Origin: an uncultured Panacagrimonas sp.
GTDB lineage: Bacteria; Pseudomonadota; Gammaproteobacteria; Nevskiales; Nevskiaceae
DNA length: 5,714 nucleotides
Direction of reading: 5' to 3'
Assembly (NCBI GenBank): GCA_946481265.1
Contig: CAMLNE010000276.1
Coordinates: 1-5,714 of the forward strand
Below, piece after piece: positions 4,870 to 5,714 of the stretch. The notes beneath the pieces are model-generated. The model was given only the letters and a program-made list of their open reading frames with translations, ran no database searches and was not told where the DNA came from. How positions within the stretch are numbered: position 1 is the stretch's first letter; each line of letters opens with the position of its first letter. The translations under genes and the position numbers were made by a program.

Positions 4870-5714
4870 TTACGGCTGCTCTGGAACCGGCAAGGGTTCG
4901 ACAGGCAGCGGCAGCGGCGGCGCTTCCGGCACTTCCTGTGCAGCCGCCGCATCTGGATCCGACACCGGCGGCGCGTCGGAAGGCGTATCCGGAGTCGCCT
5001 CGGCCGCAGCTTGCGCCTGCGCCTTGGCGCGGATCTCGGCATCGCGCGCGGCGTATTCGTCGTAGGGCTCGAGCAGGATGCGCTGGCCACCGATCAGGGG
5101 CACCGCCTTGCCGCCGCTGGCGGTGGAGAGCTGCAGGTCGCGGATCGAGTCGTACTTGCGACGCGAGTAGTAGTCGCCTTCCATCTGCTTGCGCAGGATC
5201 GCCGGCTTGATGAACACCATCAGGTTGCGCTTGTTGTTGCCCACCGAGCGGAAGCGGAACAGCGAGCCGATCAGCGGGATGTCGCTCAGGAAGGGGACAC
5301 CGCGCTGGGTGTTGTTGAGGTTCTCGTCGATCAGGCCGCCGAGCACCAGCACCTGGCCGTCCTCCACGCTCACCGTGTTGGTCAGCGTGCGCTTGTTGGT
5401 CACCAGGTCCACCGCGCCGCCGGTCGAGCCGGTCACCAGGCTCGACACTTCCAGCTTGAGCTTGAGCTTGATGTTGTTGCCTTCGTTGACCTGCGGCGTG
5501 ATGCCCAGGGTGAGGCCCACGTCCTTGCGCTCGATGGTCTGGAAAGGGTTGAGCGTGGAGCCGCCGGTGGCGCCGGTGTTGCTGAACGAGCCGGTCAGGA
5601 AGGGCACTTCCTGGCCCACCGAGATCTCCGCCTCCTCGTTGTCCAGCGTCACCAAGGTCGGCGTGGACAGCACGTTGGAATCGCCGTCGCCCTTTATCGC
5701 CGTGAGCAGCAGGG
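4870..5714 (-). CDS. gspD: Type II secretion system secretin GspD (C-terminal 280 residues, cut by window edge)
   Basis: GspD forms the multimeric outer-membrane channel through which folded proteins leave the periplasm. The frame is open to the right edge, so the signal peptide and N0-N3 domains lie outside. What is visible is the secretin barrel domain: SNVLSTPTLVTLDNEEAEI, then VGQEVPFLTGSFS, a Gly/Ser/Thr-rich stretch, DVGLTLGITPQVNEG, KLKLKLEVSSL, VSVEDGQVLVLGGLI, and the signature VPFLSDIPLIGSLFR followed by NLMVFIKPAIL (139-172 of the visible part). After YDSIRDLQ (187-194) comes a tail of about 60 residues rich in Ala, Glu and Pro, ending in a Pro-rich stretch; a pilotin-binding S-domain could lie there, but I cannot recognise one. 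The stop is TAA at 4872-4870, and gspE follows after 7 nt, suggesting one transcript and coupled translation. Confidence 0.95.
   Translation of the reverse strand, partial: LLLTAIKGDGDSNVLSTPTLVTLDNEEAEISVGQEVPFLTGSFSNTGATGGSTLNPFQTIERKDVGLTLGITPQVNEGNNIKLKLKLEVSSLVTGSTGGAVDLVTNKRTLTNTVSVEDGQVLVLGGLIDENLNNTQRGVPFLSDIPLIGSLFRFRSVGNNKRNLMVFIKPAILRKQMEGDYYSRRKYDSIRDLQLSTASGGKAVPLIGGQRILLEPYDEYAARDAEIRAKAQAQAAAEATPDTPSDAPPVSDPDAAAAQEVPEAPPLPLPVEPLPVPEQP

Noticed and set aside
4863..5090. N-terminal extension of GspE by 76 residues
   Set aside because: The extra residues are an Arg-rich out-of-frame reading of the gspD tail; the N1E domain starts at the ATG at 4862.
4467..5210. 247-codon plus-strand frame opposite gspE and gspD
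   Set aside because: Antisense shadow spanning two confident genes, ending in Arg-rich low complexity.
1..5714. A novel defence, mobile or biosynthetic system
   Set aside because: Nearly every base is accounted for by seven well-known core genes; no repeat array, transposase, integrase, toxin-antitoxin pair or composition shift was seen.

Overview
This 5.7-kb, GC-rich window looks like ordinary chromosomal core sequence from a gammaproteobacterium, most likely of the order Lysobacterales (Xanthomonadales). The best hint is ribosomal protein L32: its C-terminal half ([21 protein letters not shown]) follows the pattern I associate with that order. The taxonomic call is inference from memory. 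I found no mobile element, CRISPR array, tRNA or rRNA, and no region that looks horizontally acquired.

Left block (1-1975): a divergent pair typical of gammaproteobacteria. A Maf-family nucleotide pyrophosphatase gene (yceF type), cut by the left edge, runs leftward. A ribosome/lipid operon, yceD - rpmF - plsX, runs rightward. The 72-bp gap between the two start codons holds a good sigma70-type promoter for the rightward operon. It is superimposed on a perfect 10-bp inverted repeat followed by five T. A second small hairpin sits directly before the rpmF ribosome binding site. The operon links 23S rRNA/ribosome assembly (YceD, L32) to the first committed step of phospholipid synthesis (PlsX, acyl-phosphate formation).

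Junction (1976-2052): a 77-bp spacer where plsX and gspF converge. fabH and the other fab genes that usually follow plsX are absent here, so local gene order departs from the common yceD-rpmF-plsX-fabH-fabD-fabG arrangement.

Right block (2053-5714): three type II secretion system genes on the minus strand in transcription order gspD (C-terminal part only) - gspE - gspF. GspD is the outer-membrane secretin, GspE the cytoplasmic ATPase that drives pseudopilus assembly, and GspF the polytopic inner-membrane platform protein. gspD and gspE are 7 nt apart. gspE and gspF are separated by 104 nt containing two inverted repeats and a possible 33-codon ORF. gspF is the last gene of the cluster on this side, so the pseudopilin and assembly genes, if linked, must lie upstream of gspD beyond the right edge.

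I see no previously undescribed system here. The points most worth a second look are the promoter/palindrome overlap, the paired CxxC motifs of YceD, the hairpin before rpmF, the missing fab genes, and the structured gspE-gspF spacer.
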